Positions 6,658 to 16,000 of a stretch of DNA of 20,849 bases are shown here, one piece after another. Origin of the DNA: Flavobacteriales bacterium UBA3376 (lineage in GTDB: Bacteria; Bacteroidota; Bacteroidia; Flavobacteriales; Weeksellaceae); NCBI GenBank assembly GCA_002359055.1, contig DEQC01000004.1:1-20849 (forward strand). The letters are read 5' to 3'. The notes beneath the pieces are model-generated. The model was not told where the DNA came from, ran no database searches, and was given only the letters and a program-made list of their open reading frames with translations. Both the position numbers and the translations under genes were made by a program. The stretch's first letter is position 1. Each line of letters starts with the position of its first letter.

Positions 6658-7530
6658 TTATTTTAAAACTTTTGCAATAGTTTCACCTATTTCGGCTGGC
6701 GATTCAGCCACATGGATACCACATTCTCTCATGATTTCCATTTTTGCTTGAGCAGTATCATCTTTACCACCAACGATTGCACCTGCGTGTCCCATAGTAC
6801 GTCCTGCTGGTGCAGTTTGACCTGCGATAAATCCAACTACTGGTTTTTTAGAACCTGTTTCTTTGTACCATCTTGCAGCTTCAGCTTCTAACTGACCTCC
6901 AATTTCTCCAATCATAACCACTGCTTCTGTTTCTGGGTCATTGATAAACATTTCTAAAGCTTGTTTAGTTGTTGTACCAATGATTGGGTCACCACCGATT
7001 CCAATCGCAGTTGAAATTCCGTATCCAGCTTTAACCACTTGATCAGCTGCTTCATAAGTCAGAGTTCCTGATTTAGAAACAATTCCAACTTTACCTTTTT
7101 TAAATACAAAACCTGGCATGATTCCTACTTTTGCTTCATCAGCTGTAATCACACCTGGACAATTGGGACCGATCAAAGTCACATCTCTATTATCGATATA
7201 TGCTTGAACTTTAACCATATCTGCAACTGGAATTCCTTCAGTGATACAAATAATTACTCGGATTCCTGCTTCAGCAGCTTCCATGATTGCATCTGCAGCA
7301 AATGCAGGAGGAACAAATATAATACTAACGTCTGCTCCTGTTTCTTTTACAGCATCTTCAACTGTGTTAAAAACTGGTTTGTCTAAGTGAGTGGTCCCAC
7401 CCTTTCCAGGTGTAACACCTCCAACTACTTTGGTTCCATACTCAATCATTTGTTCTGCATGGAAGGTTCCTTCCTTACCTGTAAATCCCTGTACGATTAC
7501 TTTTGAATCTTTATTTACTAAAACTGCCAT
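6658..7530 (-). CDS. sucD: Succinyl-CoA synthetase (ADP-forming), alpha subunit
   Basis: SucD forms the CoA-binding and phosphohistidine-bearing subunit of succinyl-CoA synthetase, which interconverts succinyl-CoA and succinate with ATP or GTP formation in the TCA cycle. The 290-residue protein is full length. It has the N-terminal CoA-binding block VQGFTGKEGTFH, the GVTPGKGGTTH block, GPNCPG, the SKSGTLTYEA block, and the active-site histidine H248 in GHAGAIVGG. The partner gene sucC is not in the window, so the two subunits are encoded apart. An exact -7 element sits 21-28 bp upstream, in the 59-bp gap after the DUF2891 gene. Cotranscription with the beta-barrel gene 24 bp downstream is likely. 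Confidence 0.97.
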   Translation of the reverse strand: MAVLVNKDSKVIVQGFTGKEGTFHAEQMIEYGTKVVGGVTPGKGGTTHLDKPVFNTVEDAVKETGADVSIIFVPPAFAADAIMEAAEAGIRVIICITEGIPVADMVKVQAYIDNRDVTLIGPNCPGVITADEAKVGIMPGFVFKKGKVGIVSKSGTLTYEAADQVVKAGYGISTAIGIGGDPIIGTTTKQALEMFINDPETEAVVMIGEIGGQLEAEAARWYKETGSKKPVVGFIAGQTAPAGRTMGHAGAIVGGKDDTAQAKMEIMRECGIHVAESPAEIGETIAKVLK

Positions 7531-7550
7531 TTATATTTTTTTTAATTCAG

Positions 7551-7558
7551 CAAATGTA
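7551..7558 (-). promoter_or_regulatory. Candidate -7 promoter element for sucD
   Basis: On the minus strand the sequence is TACATTTG, an exact match to the Bacteroidota -7 consensus TAnnTTTG, ending 20 bp before the sucD start codon. No clear TTTG -33 element is present at the usual spacing. The presumed leader is short and A/U-rich, which is usual for this phylum where Shine-Dalgarno sequences are weak. Confidence 0.5.
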
Positions 7559-7589
7559 CTGAATTTTGAGTTGTTAAAAAAACTGAATT

Positions 7590-8756
7590 TTATCTTTGTG
7601 ATAAAGCATATAAAGCAAAACTCGCCAACCAATGTTCACCTTCATAACTTCCATCTACTATTGCTGGTAATGAATGTGCTAAATGTTTATCACCTTCTTT
7701 TTTCAAATGTCCATATTCATTTGGATTGCTATTTGACAAATGATAGAAAACCCAAGCTCTTGAAAAATTCAATCCATCCAAATGTACCAAATGCCCATCT
7801 TCTCTATCTGAAACCTCAGCCACTTGCATAGAGAAACGATTGCTTTTCAAATCAGGCATAAAATCATTGATCCAGTAAGAAAATGCATCTCTTGGTAAAA
7901 TTTTGTTCATCAATTCTACTTCTGCCAAACAAGGCGAAAGGAAATCATATCCACTCGGTTCCCATCCTATTGGACACTTTTTATCTCTTAAATAAAGTCG
8001 GTTCGCTGTATCTTCTATCACCAAAATCAAGCTATCATTCTTTGCATGTTTCGCATAATCATAAGCAAAACTCATCCCGAAAGCACTGTTTGTATGAGTT
8101 CCTACACGAATTGGATATTTCAATTTTGGTAAAAACTCTATGTATCGATCGATGATCAAATCTGATAATGGTTGTAAATTTTCTGCCAAAGCTTTTCCTT
8201 TTTCATCCTCCCAAGTATCTAATTCCATTTGTAATTTCAGTAGCCAAGCCCATCCATACATACGTTCATACGAATACTCTTGCTCTCTTTGGAAATATTT
8301 GATTTCTTCACGAATGTTGGCTTTATTAAGATTGTTTTCGATCATCATCAAAATTGAATCTCTATGATCTAATTCAGGGAAAGATTTTATCAATTTGACC
8401 AAAGTCCAATGTCCATGTACCGAAGAATGCCAATCGAAACATCCATAAAACGCAGGATGCAATACTTTTGGCGTACCCAAATCAGTTGAGTCGCTCAATA
8501 CTTGTCCGGTTTTGTTGGGATATTCTTTGGTGATACAATTAAGTGGTAATGATGCCAATCGATTGGCTTGACTGAGGTTTAGCACTATATCGTTTAAATT
8601 GACTAAATCCTCATTTGGAGATTTTAACTCCTCAGATTTTTGGTCATCTTGTTGATAATTTTCTATAGATTCATCAGTTGTTACTTGACTTTTGTCCTTA
8701 CAAGAAACAATTAAAAATGAAAAAACTACAACAAACAATAACTTACATTTCATCAA
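7590..8756 (-). CDS. DUF2891 domain lipoprotein
   Basis: A 388-residue protein. The signal sequence has a lipobox-like end (IVSC, C19), followed by an acidic, low-complexity linker of about 45 residues. The globular part resembles the DUF2891 family: a block HPAFYGCFDWHSSVHGHW around residues 100-117, an Arg/Glu-rich helix with YGWAWLLKLQ, a GTHTNSAFGM block, and a GYDFLSPCLAEVELM block. The helical, aromatic-rich pattern suggests an alpha/alpha-barrel fold like some glycoside-processing enzymes, but no activity is established for the family. It is probably lipid-anchored in the periplasm or outer membrane. A hairpin-like repeat lies 25-50 bp upstream and no exact promoter was found. sucD starts 59 bp after its stop, with its own promoter. 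Confidence 0.82.
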   Translation of the reverse strand: MMKCKLLFVVVFSFLIVSCKDKSQVTTDESIENYQQDDQKSEELKSPNEDLVNLNDIVLNLSQANRLASLPLNCITKEYPNKTGQVLSDSTDLGTPKVLHPAFYGCFDWHSSVHGHWTLVKLIKSFPELDHRDSILMMIENNLNKANIREEIKYFQREQEYSYERMYGWAWLLKLQMELDTWEDEKGKALAENLQPLSDLIIDRYIEFLPKLKYPIRVGTHTNSAFGMSFAYDYAKHAKNDSLILVIEDTANRLYLRDKKCPIGWEPSGYDFLSPCLAEVELMNKILPRDAFSYWINDFMPDLKSNRFSMQVAEVSDREDGHLVHLDGLNFSRAWVFYHLSNSNPNEYGHLKKEGDKHLAHSLPAIVDGSYEGEHWLASFALYALSQR

Positions 8757-8780
8757 GACTCTATTTTTTCATAAATATAT

Positions 8781-8806
8781 AGCTTTTCAAGTATTCTTGT
8801 CAAGCT
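8781..8806. repeat. Interrupted inverted repeat upstream of the DUF2891 gene
   Basis: AGCTT (8781-8785) pairs with AAGCT (8802-8806), and CAAG (8788-8791) pairs with CTTG (8796-8799). They are separated by a symmetrical 2+2 mismatch and a 4-base loop TATT. The repeat sits 25-50 bp before the DUF2891 start codon, where an operator or leader hairpin would be. There is no U-run after it, so it is not a terminator. The rest of the 255-bp gap (8757-9011) shows no gene apart from the act terminator. Confidence 0.35.
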
Positions 8807-8956
8807 AAATGTTTGTAATGATTAATATTTGAACTATTCGATTGAACTTTAAGCAAATGCAATATATAAATATTTCTGAAATTCTAAATAGTGATAGACG
8901 CATTAACTTTTGGTTACATAAAAAATCTAATTCAAATAAAACCGTTTAATATTATC

Positions 8957-8989
8957 AAAAAAGGGGAAATCTAATTAGAAATCCCCTTT
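8957..8989 (-). terminator. Intrinsic terminator of the act operon
   Basis: On the minus strand AAAGGGGAT pairs with ATCCCCTTT (8-bp outer stem). Inside are a 2+2 internal loop and a further 3-bp stem with loop AATT. A run of six T residues follows. It lies 22 bp past the actF stop codon and closes the leftward act operon before the DUF2891 gene. The plus-strand T-run is shorter and there is no rightward gene to end here. Confidence 0.88.
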
Positions 8990-9011
8990 GTATTTTATCT
9001 TCTAAAATTAA

Positions 9012-10361
9012 TTAGAAAGGATATTCATAAATCTTAGATTCATGGAAGTATGGATGTCCTTTTGGTTCTAAGTTAAGTTTACTAATTGCAGTAAACACTA
9101 CGTATAGGAATAATCCTGTTACGAATAATAGCGCACCAAATTCCATCGGTCCAAATCCATGGAATCCTCCAACTGCACCTGGCATGATTTGATTGTAGAA
9201 ATCCCAGTAGTGACCGATAATAATCAAAATACCCATACCAAATACCAACTGTGGAACTCTCTTAATACTTGAACTCATCATAATCACAAGAACTGCGAAA
9301 ATATTTGTAATTAACATCCAGTAGTAACCAGGATATTGAGCTTCTCTTTGTTGGTAATATTGAACTTCCTCAGGAATGTTTGCATACCATTGAAGCATAA
9401 ATTGGTCGAACCATAAATATCCCCACAACAAGCTAAATCCAAACATATACTTCGCTAAATCGTGTTGGTGATTATCGTTGAATAAAGGTAAAGAACCTTT
9501 TCTTTTCAGATAAATTGAAATCATAGCCATGATAGAAACAGCAGCTACTAAGTAACTAACCATTCCGTACCACATGAAAATTGTAGAATACCAGTGAGGT
9601 TCTAAAGCCATGATCCAGTCCCAAGACATAGTTGCTGAAGTCAACGCAAAAGCAACTATGAAAAGTACTGAACGCGTGTATAGTTTTGAGTAAACTTTTC
9701 TATCGCCATTGGTTTCATCTAACCTCTTAGTAGTTCTCTTGATCCAAATCAAAAATGCCGTCCATATAACTACATATAGAATACTTCTAATGACCCAACC
9801 TGGAATATTTAACCAGATTTTTGATTTAGAAGCCATGTAGATATCGTAATGTTCACTTGTAGGATCAATGAGAGTCGGGTCCATCCAATGATATAAATGA
9901 TTCAAACCAAAAGCAGAACATAGGATGATGATTAAAATTAATACACCACCAACAGGTATAAAGCTTGCAACACCTTCCATAACTCTGGTTACAACCATAG
10001 ACCAACCTGAGTTAGAAGCGAACTGTATGCTCAAAAAGAACAAAGCAGCACCTGCTATACCGAATGCATAATAGATAGGCACTAAGAAAGCAGCCCATGG
10101 TCTGTTGCTCACGTGGTTTTTCCACATAGGCATTTGTGGGTTATCATCACCTGTAAGATGGGTTTGATTCAATTCTTGATATTCGGCTGTTTGATACTCT
10201 CCATAGAACACAGTAGGATTAGCAGCTACCATATCGTCTATGTAATTAGGATCTGCTTGATTTTGTAGATTAATGAACAATCCAATTCCATAAGCTACTA
10301 CACCTATCACAATTAAGACAAGTGAAGCCATTTTCAATCTTGGAGAAAAAGTATATTGCAT
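9012..10361 (-). CDS. actF: Alternative complex III subunit ActF (quinol:cytochrome c oxidoreductase, NrfD-like)
   Basis: ActF is a multi-spanning membrane subunit related to NrfD/ActC that helps form the quinol-oxidising part of alternative complex III. The 449-residue protein has about ten predicted transmembrane helices. A large periplasmic-type loop after helix 1 (about residues 36-85) contains the HVSNRPWAAF segment. Aromatic-rich loops such as the SWDWIMALEPHWYS block are characteristic of this subunit in Bacteroidota. It is the last gene of actABCDEF, 18 bp after actE, and is followed by a clear terminator. No terminal oxidase gene comes next, unlike many genomes where cox genes continue the operon. 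The assignment is firm from sequence blocks and position. Confidence 0.93.
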   Translation of the reverse strand: MQYTFSPRLKMASLVLIVIGVVAYGIGLFINLQNQADPNYIDDMVAANPTVFYGEYQTAEYQELNQTHLTGDDNPQMPMWKNHVSNRPWAAFLVPIYYAFGIAGAALFFLSIQFASNSGWSMVVTRVMEGVASFIPVGGVLILIIILCSAFGLNHLYHWMDPTLIDPTSEHYDIYMASKSKIWLNIPGWVIRSILYVVIWTAFLIWIKRTTKRLDETNGDRKVYSKLYTRSVLFIVAFALTSATMSWDWIMALEPHWYSTIFMWYGMVSYLVAAVSIMAMISIYLKRKGSLPLFNDNHQHDLAKYMFGFSLLWGYLWFDQFMLQWYANIPEEVQYYQQREAQYPGYYWMLITNIFAVLVIMMSSSIKRVPQLVFGMGILIIIGHYWDFYNQIMPGAVGGFHGFGPMEFGALLFVTGLFLYVVFTAISKLNLEPKGHPYFHESKIYEYPF

Positions 10362-10379
10362 GATCTTTTATTTCCTTTA

Positions 10380-11057
10380 TTATTGATTATTTTCAGTTTC
10401 AGCTGTTTCTTGATTATCTACAGTGTCAACACCAGCCAATGTATCAACTCCTTTCAAACTCATAACATATTCTGCTACTCTCCATCTATCAACTGGAGTC
10501 AATTGTGGCGCATAAGACCCCATGGTTCCACGTCCATACATTATCACATGATAAACAGAACCAACGGTAATATCTCTTTCAGCGTAAGTAGGTACACCCG
10601 AATAAGCTCTTGTTTGAACTATAGGTCCTTGTCCGTCACCTTGACTACCATGACATACAAGACAAGTCTGTCCATATAACTTTTCTCCAATCTCCAAATC
10701 TTTTTCACGATTTTCAGGGTCCAAAGGAGATACAGTGATATTTAAAGATTGTCTATAACCTTCGTTAGTATTTTTAAATTCCCAAGGCAGAATCATTTGC
10801 TCATCTGTTCTTGGCACAGTACCTTCAGCAGGCCAAATAGCTGTCATATTTGAATATTGAGCCAACAATGGGATATCTGATTCTTCAGCATCTCTTTCTG
10901 GCCAATAACCGAAATTAGCATCAGAAAAAGGCTCGTATGCAACCGAATAATACATATCGGGCATAAACACTATGCTTGGTTTTCTTTTTTTACCTGAACA
11001 AGAACTTAATGTAATTATAAATCCTGCAAGTAATATATATATTAGTCCTTTTTTCAT
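10380..11057 (-). CDS. actE: Alternative complex III subunit ActE (monohaem cytochrome c lipoprotein)
   Basis: ActE carries electrons from the ActB iron-sulfur/ActA haem chain towards the soluble or oxidase-bound cytochrome acceptor. The 225-residue precursor has a lipoprotein signal with lipobox LSSC (C20). A family-specific N-terminal region (MYYSVAYEP and the W-rich part up to about residue 95) precedes one class I cytochrome c domain. Its haem site is CLVCH at residues 132-136, and M173 or M179 (in the MYGRGTMGSY segment) is the probable distal axial ligand. An acidic, low-complexity tail closes the protein. It lies between actD (4-bp gap) and actF (18-bp gap). In the structurally known complex this subunit is anchored by its acylated cysteine, which agrees with the lipobox here. 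Confidence 0.94.
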   Translation of the reverse strand: MKKGLIYILLAGFIITLSSCSGKKRKPSIVFMPDMYYSVAYEPFSDANFGYWPERDAEESDIPLLAQYSNMTAIWPAEGTVPRTDEQMILPWEFKNTNEGYRQSLNITVSPLDPENREKDLEIGEKLYGQTCLVCHGSQGDGQGPIVQTRAYSGVPTYAERDITVGSVYHVIMYGRGTMGSYAPQLTPVDRWRVAEYVMSLKGVDTLAGVDTVDNQETAETENNQ

Positions 11058-11061
11058 CTTC

Positions 11062-11595
11062 TTACTTTTTATCCGGTGTTAAATCTCTTACAGTTACTTC
11101 TTCTGCTCCTGTTTTTATAAAAGCATCTTTTACTCTATCCACGTCATTAGATTCAATTTCCATAAGGAATTTATCGTCTGTTGTTCTTGGATCAGGATTT
11201 TGAGCTTTAGCACCTGGGTACAATCCACTTCGAGCCAAAAAAGTCAATGACATAAAGTGAGCTGCACAGAATACAGTTAACTCAAACATTACAGGTATAA
11301 ATGCAGGAAGGTTTTCAAACCAAGTAAACGATGGTTTACCTCCAATATCTTGTGGCCAGTCATGATTCATCATAAACCATGTCATCACTGAAGCCAAAGT
11401 CACACCATACAAACCATAGAAAAAGGCAGCATCAGAAATTCTGGTCTTTTTCAGTCCTAAGGCTTTGTCCAATCCATGTACTGGGAAAGGTGTATAAACT
11501 TCTTTAATTGCAATTCCTTCTTTATTGAACACATCGATTGCGTCCAATAATTCATCATCGTCAGCGTAAAGGCCGTATATAGTTTTAGTACTCAT
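11062..11595 (-). CDS. actD: Alternative complex III subunit ActD (DUF3341)
   Basis: ActD is a small membrane subunit of alternative complex III belonging to DUF3341. The 177-residue protein has a cytoplasmic N-terminal domain of about 70 residues (including the IKEVYTPFPVHGLD block). Two predicted transmembrane helices follow, around residues 78-97 and 106-125, and then a short C-terminal domain with the FLARSGLYPG block and an acidic DPRTTDDKF stretch. No cofactor motif is visible, and the subunit has no known catalytic role beyond assembly or contact with ActC and ActF. It starts one base after actC ends and is followed by actE with a 4-bp gap, so translation is probably coupled. Confidence 0.94.
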   Translation of the reverse strand: MSTKTIYGLYADDDELLDAIDVFNKEGIAIKEVYTPFPVHGLDKALGLKKTRISDAAFFYGLYGVTLASVMTWFMMNHDWPQDIGGKPSFTWFENLPAFIPVMFELTVFCAAHFMSLTFLARSGLYPGAKAQNPDPRTTDDKFLMEIESNDVDRVKDAFIKTGAEEVTVRDLTPDKK

Positions 11596-11596
11596 T

Positions 11597-12991
11597 TTAA
11601 TGCTCCTCTTCTTTATGATGTTTTTTATAACTCTCTCCTGATGATTTCAATATAGATTTCATGGATGCTTGTGAAATTACTGGGAATGTACGTGCGTACA
11701 ACAAGAATAACACAAAGAAGAATCCATTGGATCCAATGAAAATCCCAACATCTACTACAGTCGGCATGAACATCGTCCAGCCACCTGGTAAATAGTCTCT
11801 TGATAAGTTTACTACGATAATATCGAAACGCTCAAACCACATTCCTACGTTTACTACTATCGAAATAATAAATGTCCAAAAGAAGCTTCTTCTAATTTTT
11901 CTAATCCACAATAGTGCAGGTATCAAAATGTTACATAAAATCAACGCCCAGAACGCCCACCAATAAGGTCCTACTGCAGCACCTGGTGAAAAATACATGA
12001 AGTCTTCATATCTACTACCCGAATACCATCCGACCCAGAACTCTGAACCATAAGCTACGGCTACCATACCACCAGTAACTATTATAATGATATTCATTAC
12101 CTCAATATGATCTCTTGTGATATAATCCTCTAAATGCATCACCTTACGCATCACACTCAATAGTGTTTGTACCATGGCGAAACCTGAGAAAATCGCTCCT
12201 GCTACGAAATAAGGTGGATATACAGTGGAGTGCCATCCTTTGATCAATGAAGTAGCAAAGTCAAAAGATACGATGGTGTGTACAGAGAATACAAGTGGTG
12301 TAGCTAAACCAGCCAAAACCAACTCTAACTCTTCGTGTCTTTGCCAGTGTTTTGCTTTACCACCCCATCCTAAACTTAAAATACTGTATATTCTTTTTGA
12401 AAAAGGCTTTTTAGCACGGTCACGAATCATAGCAAAGTCAGGCAGTAATCCCATATACCAGAAAACTACAGAAACTGAGAAATAAGTAGAAATCGCGAAA
12501 ACGTCCCATAATAATGCAGAGTTGAAGTTGATCCAGAATGAACCATATTGGTTAGGAATCGGGAAAACCCAATATCCAACCCATGGACGTCCCATGTGAA
12601 TTACGGGGAAAATTGCTGCCTGAACAACAGCAAAAATCGTCATCGCTTCTGCAGAACGGTTAACGGCCATTCTCCATTTTTGGCGGAACAATAATAGTAC
12701 TGCGGAAATCAAAGTACCCGCGTGACCAATACCTACCCACCATACGAAGTTTGTAATATCCCAAGCCCAACCAATCGTACGGTTAAGCCCCCAAACTCCA
12801 ATTCCAGTTCCAATTGTATATGCTATAGATCCAACTCCATATAGGAAAGTAACCAATGCAATACTAAAAGCCAACCACCATAATTTACCCGATTTATTCT
12901 CAATCGGATAAGCAATATCTACCGTTATATCATGGTAGGTTTTATGCCCGGTAACTAAAGGTGGTCTAATTGGTGATTCGTAATGTGACAT
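11597..12991 (-). CDS. actC: Alternative complex III subunit ActC (NrfD/PsrC-type quinol-binding subunit)
   Basis: ActC is the main quinol-binding membrane subunit. It passes electrons from menaquinol to the iron-sulfur clusters of ActB and is a candidate for proton translocation. The 464-residue protein has about ten predicted transmembrane helices. Family blocks include VWWVGIGHAGTLISAVLLLF, the HMGRPW block followed by WVFPIPNQYGSFW, and a later YFVAGAIFSGFAMVQTLLS helix. A His/Lys/Glu-rich cytoplasmic tail (KKHHKEEEH) ends the protein. Length and block order match NrfD-family ActC. It starts 29 bp after actB and ends one base before actD. ActF is the divergent paralogue in the same operon; ActC is distinguished by the GIGHAGT and HMGRPW motifs. 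Confidence 0.95.
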   Translation of the reverse strand: MSHYESPIRPPLVTGHKTYHDITVDIAYPIENKSGKLWWLAFSIALVTFLYGVGSIAYTIGTGIGVWGLNRTIGWAWDITNFVWWVGIGHAGTLISAVLLLFRQKWRMAVNRSAEAMTIFAVVQAAIFPVIHMGRPWVGYWVFPIPNQYGSFWINFNSALLWDVFAISTYFSVSVVFWYMGLLPDFAMIRDRAKKPFSKRIYSILSLGWGGKAKHWQRHEELELVLAGLATPLVFSVHTIVSFDFATSLIKGWHSTVYPPYFVAGAIFSGFAMVQTLLSVMRKVMHLEDYITRDHIEVMNIIIIVTGGMVAVAYGSEFWVGWYSGSRYEDFMYFSPGAAVGPYWWAFWALILCNILIPALLWIRKIRRSFFWTFIISIVVNVGMWFERFDIIVVNLSRDYLPGGWTMFMPTVVDVGIFIGSNGFFFVLFLLYARTFPVISQASMKSILKSSGESYKKHHKEEEH

Positions 12992-13020
12992 ATCTCTTTA
13001 TATCTATTTCTTTATTAAAC

Positions 13021-16000
13021 TTAAGCCTGTTCTATTCTGTTCTTGATTTTTACGTGATAGAATACATTCGGTTTTGTACCTAATTCTTCCAATACACGAT
13101 AAACTCTTTTATCCTCACTCAATTCTTTTACTTCACTGTCTTTATCATTGATGTCACCAAATATCATTGCATCAGATGGACAAGCAGCAGCACAAGCAAC
13201 TGAATCTTTGAATTCATCATCTGTAACTCTACGGCCTTCTTTCTTAGCTTTAAGAATTGCTGCCTGAGTATTTTGAATACAGAATGAACATTTCTCCATA
13301 ACACCTCTTGAACGAACAACCACATCTGGGTTCAACACCATACGACCAAGGTCGTCATTCATATGGAAGTCGAACTTATCGTTCAAAGCATATTCAAACC
13401 AATTGAATCTTCTTACTTTGTAAGGACAGTTGTTTGCACAGTAACGTGTTCCTACACAACGGTTGTATGCCATCATGTTTTGTCCTTGTCGTCCGTGTGA
13501 AGTAGCCGCTACTGGACATACAGTTTCACAAGGTGCGTGGTTACAATGCTGACATAACATTGGTTGGAAAATAACATCTGGATTTTCTTCAGCTGGTTTA
13601 ATCAATAATTTATATTGTGCAGCTTCAGTCATCGGTTGAGCAATTGCTTTTGCATGATCCGAAGTTGCATAATCTGGAAGTCCAGCCTCACCTTCTAATG
13701 CTACTTTCTGTGTTCTTAAGTTATTGGTAGTGTCCGAATAGTAACGGTCAATTCTTAACCAATACATATCACGAGACATTCTCATCTCTTGTTTACCAAC
13801 TACCGCAGTATTGTTCTCAGCTTGACATGCAACTATACATGCTCCACATCCAGTACATGCGTTCAAGTCGATAGACAAATTGAAGTGTGGACCAGTCGAA
13901 CGATCGAATCCTCTCCATAAATCTACCTCTGTTTCTGGAGAAACTCCTCTCCAAGTAGGCATAACCGATGGATCATTCCATTCGTCAGCTGGTTTGTTTA
14001 AAAAGTCGTCCAATGATGCTTGGCGAGCAATTTCATATCGACCCATCAAAGTATTTTGCATTTGCATAGTTGCAAACTCATGCTTCTTGCCTTTGATCGC
14101 TTGTGAAATTTCTACTTTACCAATGCTGAATCCATTTCCATTCATCAATGGGTAAGCATTTACACCAAGTTCATTACATACTTTTCCTCCTTTCGTACGA
14201 CCATAACCTACAGCTAAACCAATAGTTCCAACTGCTTGTCCTGGTTGAACAAATACAGGCACTTCTTCAATGGTAACTCCATTGGCAGTGATACTTACGT
14301 AATCACCATCAAATTGAAAACGACCATTCTTAACGTTGGCGTTGTCTTCGGTCTTAATTCCTAACTTCTCAGCATCAAGCGGATTCAAGGTTAGGAAGTT
14401 GTCCCATGAAGTTCTTGTAATTGGATCTGGCAATTCTTGTAACCATGGGTTGTTTGCTTGAGTACCATCTCCAACTCCATTTGAAGTGTATAATTGTAAT
14501 TCCCATTCTGAAACAGTTAGATTTGATAATTTGTCTGCAGCTGCACTTGCATCTGTAGAACCATTTAAACTAACCGTTTCATTGGTTTCATTGTATCCGT
14601 TATATAAAGCTTGGTTGAAGCTATATCCCATATTAGGCAAAATATTAGCTTCCCAATTATCTTTCAAATATTTATAAAAATCAGTTGCTGGTTGTTGATA
14701 AGAGTCTTTTGGCATCAGCAATTCAACTGTATCCGGGTCTTGATTCAATGACTCTATATCATCTACATTCTCTTCTGCAGAATCCTTTAACCAAGCCAAT
14801 AATGAATCTTGGAATTGACGAGTAAAGAATACTCTTTGAATCGTAGGTTGTTGTAATGAATAAACGCCTGTCAATGGATTGATATCATTCCATGATTCTA
14901 AAGCATGTGGAACTGGTGCTATCAAATCCATCAAACGAGCAGTTTCATCCAATTTCTCAGACATAGCTACTTTTAATCCAATCTTTCCGAAAGCAGCTTC
15001 TAATTCACTTGCTTTTGAATGGTTGTAAATTGGATTTGCTTGGAAAGTAAACAAAACTCCTACGTTACCAGCTTTAGCATCGTTTAAGAATTGATCGAAG
15101 TTTGTATTATTTCCTTCTTTCAACAAGTTCACTTTATCTTTAGAAACAGCTTCAGAAGTAAGGATTTGATTGATTGCAAAACACAATTCAAATGCTTCCT
15201 TATTTCCGTCTGCCATTACAACAGCTTTACTTCCTTTTGCTTTCAGTTCGTCCACTATAGCTTTTGCTACTTCATTTGAAGTAGATGAAGTCAATCCTTT
15301 GTAAACTTCAGCCAAAGTTTTCAGTACTTCAGTAGGCTTCATTGGATAACGAGTATCCGCATTAGCTCCTGTCAAAGACAAGTTAGTTTCAACTTGGATA
15401 TGGCGCATCATCTTATTGCCAGGCTTACGCGCTTGAGAATAAGATTTTTCCATTCCACCTCCATTATAATCACCTAAGAAATCAGCGTTAAATCCAACTA
15501 CTAATTCAGTGTTTGATAAATCATAATAAGGTAAAACTCTTTGTCCGTATATAGATTCTGCAGCATCTAATGCTGGAGAATAATCAACAGCATCATATAC
15601 AACATGTTCAGTCGTTGGATATTTTGCTTTGAAATCTTCAATTAACTTTTTGGTAGTAGGACTAGGTAAAGATGATGTTAAAATAACTACTTTTTTCCCA
15701 CCTACTGTCTTTAATTTAGAAAGTACTTGCTCATCTAAGCTTGACCAAGATAAAGATTTAAATCCATTTTCACCTTTTTCTAAAGGCCCTCTAACTTTAT
15801 CAGAATCATACAATGACAATACAGCTGCCTGTACTCTCGCATTTGTGGTTCCGTAATACTTAGCTGACTTATTCGGAGTTATACGAATTGGACGCCCTTC
15901 TCTAGTTTTGATCAATACGTTTGCGTAATCATATCCATCAAAATAAGTGGAAGCGTACCAAGTAGGTACTCCAGGTTTAATAGATTCTGGTTTAACTACA

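Noticed and set aside
7391..7831. Rightward open frame of 146 codons across the sucD start and DUF2891 end
   Set aside because: It lies opposite two well-supported leftward genes, its translation has no recognisable domain, and its composition is what reversed coding sequence gives.
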